Assembly (NCBI GenBank): GCA_036652035.1
Contig: JAVVWR010000004.1
Location: 1-64,000 of the forward strand
Reading direction: 5' to 3'
DNA from: JAEZVV01 sp036652035
GTDB taxonomy: Bacteria; Pseudomonadota; Gammaproteobacteria; Burkholderiales; Burkholderiaceae_F
Length of the DNA stretch: 64,000 nt
Part shown: in pieces, positions 61,909 through 64,000 of the stretch
How positions within the stretch are numbered: the first letter of the stretch is position 1
Layout: every line of letters begins with the position of its first letter
The notes under the pieces: model-generated
Databases searched by the model: none
Told to the model about the DNA's origin: nothing
Seen by the model: the letters and a program-made list of their open reading frames with translations, nothing else
Translations under genes and position numbers: made by a program

Positions 61909-62343
61909 ATGTTCGATTTTTCCGCCGAAGCCGGCTTCTTCGCTCTCTTTGCCGCAGCCTTCATTTCCGCCACGATCCTGCCGGGTGGCTCCGAGGTCGT
62001 TCTTATCGGTGTGCTGCACAAGCACCCCGACATGTTGTGGCAGGCCGTGGCCGTGGCCACGGCAGGCAATACCTTGGGCGGCATCACCTCGTTCGTGATC
62101 GGGCGGCTGATCCCCAACAAGGCGCAGAGCAAATACATCATCTACCTGCACAAATACGGCTATTGGGCACTGCTTTTCTCGTGGCTGCCGCTGGTGGGCG
62201 ATGCCTTGTGCATCGGTGCGGGCTGGTTGCGATTCAATCCTTACCTCTCGATCGCCTTGTTCGCGGTGGGCAAGTTGTTCCGTTATGTGCTGGTGGCTGG
62301 CGGCTGGGCGTGGTTTGCCGCGACCTTCCTGGGCGCCGCGTAG
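61909..62343 (+). CDS. YqaA-like (DedA/SNARE-associated) membrane protein
   Basis: This 144-aa inner-membrane protein matches the YqaA group of the DedA/VTT superfamily. Marks are FAAAFISATILPGGSEVVLI near the start, VAVATAGNTLGGITSFVIGR in the middle, and FSWLPLVGDALCIGAGWLR later. About four hydrophobic segments are present. Superfamily members move or flip lipids, but YqaA itself is uncharacterised. The start ATG 61909 gives the conserved MFDFSAEAGFFALF beginning. It is divergent from putA with 110 bases between, and its stop is 113 bases before etfB. The etfBA promoter lies in that space, so it is probably a separate transcript. Confidence 0.85.
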   Translation: MFDFSAEAGFFALFAAAFISATILPGGSEVVLIGVLHKHPDMLWQAVAVATAGNTLGGITSFVIGRLIPNKAQSKYIIYLHKYGYWALLFSWLPLVGDALCIGAGWLRFNPYLSIALFAVGKLFRYVLVAGGWAWFAATFLGAA

Positions 62344-62390
62344 GCGAAGTGCTCTAACCAGTGGTGCGTGGGGGGGGCAGAGGCCGTCCT

Positions 62391-62396
62391 TATAAT
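62391..62396 (+). promoter_or_regulatory. etfB: Likely -10 box of the etfBA promoter
   Basis: A perfect TATAAT sits 61 bases before the etfB start. No good -35 is found at 16-18 bases; that position is occupied by a G8 run (62370-62377). The -10 alone is persuasive in so GC-rich a context, but the promoter as a whole is weakly supported. Confidence 0.5.
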
Positions 62397-62456
62397 TCGC
62401 CAAGAACTATTCCTGTAACGCGCGCCGTTCCGGTGCGTTCTTTCCAAGAGAGTCCG

Positions 62457-63206
62457 ATGAAGGTCCTCGTCCCCGTCAAGCGCGTGGTCGACTACAACGT
62501 GAAAGTGCGCGTGAAGTCTGACCAGACCGGCGTCGACATCGCCAATGTGAAGATGTCGATGAACCCCTTTGATGAAATCGCTGTCGAGGAAGCAACCCGG
62601 CTCAAGGAAGCTGGTGTGGCGACCGAGGTAGTGGCGGTGTCGGCTGGCCCGACCCAGGCGCAGGAAACCCTGCGCACCGCGATGGCGATTGGTGCCGACC
62701 GCGGCCTCCTGATCGAATCGACCGACGAACTGCAGCCGCTTGCCGTGGCCAAGCTGCTGGCTGCCGTGGTGGCCAAGGAGCAGCCCCAGCTGGTGATCCT
62801 GGGCAAGCAGGCGATCGACGATGACGCCAACCAGGTCGGCCAGATGCTGGCCGCGCTGACCGGCATGGCGCAGGCAACCTTCGCTTCGAAGCTCAGGATC
62901 GAAGGCGGCAAGGCGATCGTCTCGCGCGAAGTCGACGGCGGCGTCGAGACCGTTGAGGTCAAGCTGCCGGCGGTGATCACCGCCGATCTGCGCTTGAACG
63001 AGCCGCGTTACGTCACGCTGCCCAACATCATGAAGGCGAAGAAAAAGCCGCTCGAGGTGCTCAAGCCCGCGGATCTGGGCGTCGATGTGGCTTCGCGCAT
63101 CAAGACCCTCAAGGTCAGCGAGCCGCCCGCGCGTCAGGCCGGCATCAAGGTGCCGGATGTCGCCACCCTGGTGGCCAAGCTCAAGACCGAAGCCAAGGTC
63201 ATCTGA
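62457..63206 (+). CDS. etfB: Electron transfer flavoprotein beta subunit
   Basis: This 249-aa subunit of the soluble ETF heterodimer takes electrons from acyl-CoA dehydrogenases and passes them to ETF-quinone oxidoreductase. Typical features are [20 protein letters not shown], the ETF signature near [60 protein letters not shown] and the C-terminal recognition-loop area [18 protein letters not shown]. It has the normal length. ATG 62457 follows AGAGAG. It is directly followed by etfA after 34 bases. The pair would serve fatty-acid and amino-acid oxidation, including substrates of the enoyl-CoA hydratase at 28837. Confidence 0.97.
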   Translation: MKVLVPVKRVVDYNVKVRVKSDQTGVDIANVKMSMNPFDEIAVEEATRLKEAGVATEVVAVSAGPTQAQETLRTAMAIGADRGLLIESTDELQPLAVAKLLAAVVAKEQPQLVILGKQAIDDDANQVGQMLAALTGMAQATFASKLRIEGGKAIVSREVDGGVETVEVKLPAVITADLRLNEPRYVTLPNIMKAKKKPLEVLKPADLGVDVASRIKTLKVSEPPARQAGIKVPDVATLVAKLKTEAKVI

Positions 63207-63240
63207 GGGCTCAGCCCGCATTCATGGAGCGACAAAAAAC

Positions 63241-64000
63241 ATGACCGCCCTCGTCATTGCTGAACACGACAATCAACACCTCAAGGCGACCACTCAGGCG
63301 ATCGTCACCGCCGCCGCCAAGGCCGGCGGCGACGTGCACGTGCTGGTGGCTGGCAGCGGCTGCGCCGCGGTGGCCGAACAGGCCGCCAAGATCGCCGGTG
63401 TGAGCAAGGTGCTCGTGGCCGACGCGCCACAACTGGCCGATCAGCTGGCCGAGACCCTTGCCGCGCAAGTGGTGACTATCGCCAAGAACTACACCCACGT
63501 CTTCTTCCCGGCCTCGGCCTCGGGCAAGAACACCGCGCCGCGCGTGGCTGCGCTGCTTGACGTGGCCCAGATCTCCGAGATCATCGGCGTCGAATCGGCT
63601 GATACCTTCACCCGCCCGATCTACGCCGGTAACGCCATCGCCACGGTGCAGGCGACCGACCCGATCAAGCTTGCCACCGTCCGCGCCACCAGCTTCGAGC
63701 CGGCCGGCGACGGCGGCAGCGCGGCGGTGGAAAGCCTGGCGGCCGTGGCCGACGCGGGCCTGTCCACCTTCGTCTCGCGCGAGATGGCCAAGAACGACCG
63801 CCCCGAGCTGCAAGGCGCCAAGGTGGTGGTTTCGGGTGGACGCGGCATGGGTTCGGCCGAAAGTTTCAAGCTGCTCGAGCCGCTCGCCGACAAGCTCGGC
63901 GCCGCGATGGGCGCTTCGCGCGCCGCGGTCGATGCGGGTTACGCCCCCAACGACTGGCAGGTGGGCCAGACCGGCAAGGTGGTCGCGCCCCAGCTCTACT
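63241..64000 (+). CDS. etfA: Electron transfer flavoprotein alpha subunit (partial)
   Basis: The N-terminal 253 residues of the usual 310 or so are present; the gene runs off the window end. It begins MTALVIAEHDNQHLKATTQA. The FAD-domain motif VVVSGGRGMGSAESFKLLEPLA is visible, followed by AAVDAGYAPNDWQVGQTGKVVAPQLY at the edge. The remainder of the FAD-binding domain is outside. It is co-transcribed with etfB and is the partner subunit that binds FAD. Confidence 0.96.
   Translation, partial: MTALVIAEHDNQHLKATTQAIVTAAAKAGGDVHVLVAGSGCAAVAEQAAKIAGVSKVLVADAPQLADQLAETLAAQVVTIAKNYTHVFFPASASGKNTAPRVAALLDVAQISEIIGVESADTFTRPIYAGNAIATVQATDPIKLATVRATSFEPAGDGGSAAVESLAAVADAGLSTFVSREMAKNDRPELQGAKVVVSGGRGMGSAESFKLLEPLADKLGAAMGASRAAVDAGYAPNDWQVGQTGKVVAPQLY

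Noticed and set aside
1..64000. CRISPR arrays, tRNA/rRNA genes, insertion sequences, prophage or integrase genes
   Set aside because: None seen: no regularly spaced repeats, no tRNA-like cloverleaf noticed, and no transposase or integrase among the real reading frames.

Overview
The window reads as a chromosomal segment of a GC-rich Gram-negative bacterium. The gene content (RecBCD, PutA, UMF1-type transporter, PrpE, EtfBA, DUF1415, a PEP-CTERM protein with a -24/-12 promoter, OmpA-type outer-membrane proteins) points to a betaproteobacterium. That placement is an inference; no rRNA or other marker is present. It is a draft scaffold with five 100-N gaps. Four of the gaps are flanked by exact 55-base duplications, which look like contig ends that overlap. 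Removing one copy plus the Ns restores three interrupted genes in frame.

Layout. 1-3.1 kb: divergent iron(III) ABC transporter genes fbpC (-) and fbpB (+) around a near-perfect Fur-type palindrome. Their likely substrate-binding partner, fbpA, lies 51 kb away (54.3 kb) behind a second, related palindrome. 3.2-4.6 kb: nagK-nagL-like pair for the lower gentisate pathway. 4.7-18.1 kb: a three-gene cell-surface locus made of a 2881-aa DUF11/SdrD-B repeat protein, a 1092-aa outer-membrane barrel with an Ig-like N-terminus, and an OmpA-type peptidoglycan-binding protein. An octanucleotide tandem repeat lies upstream and a G9 tract lies inside the giant gene. 18.2-19.1 kb: PEP-CTERM protein with a sigma-54 promoter and a strong terminator. 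19.3-21.6 kb: a decayed SDR gene and a COG2509-like FAD dehydrogenase. 21.8-27.0 kb: moxR-DUF58-transglutaminase(TgpA-like)-mltB operon. 27-30.3 kb: histone-deacetylase-family amidohydrolase, small hypothetical, enoyl-CoA hydratase, secreted hypothetical. 30.5-39.7 kb: recC-recB-recD operon joined by ATGA overlaps. 39.9-42.5 kb: ornithine aminotransferase, DUF1415, Lrp/AsnC regulator. 42.6-46.5 kb: UMF1 transporter and a multi-VanZ membrane protein. 46.4-52.5 kb: formate-THF ligase, a small outer-membrane protein, prpE, and a response regulator with a degenerate GGDEF domain. 52.6-54.1 kb: NlpC/P60 hydrolase and patatin lipoprotein. 54.2-58.5 kb: fbpA, a di-haem peroxidase-like lipoprotein, a broken bestrophin-like gene, and an OmpA-family protein. 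58.7-64 kb: putA, a YqaA-like membrane protein, and etfB-etfA (etfA runs off the end).

Functional threads. Envelope biology dominates: the surface locus, PEP-CTERM, VanZ fusion, murein transglycosylase, NlpC/P60 and two OmpA proteins. Iron uptake is split over two Fur-controlled sites. Ornithine aminotransferase and PutA both feed glutamate through pyrroline-5-carboxylate. The most unusual item is the surface locus. Its giant protein appears switchable: either frame shift at the G9 tract meets a stop within 45 bases.
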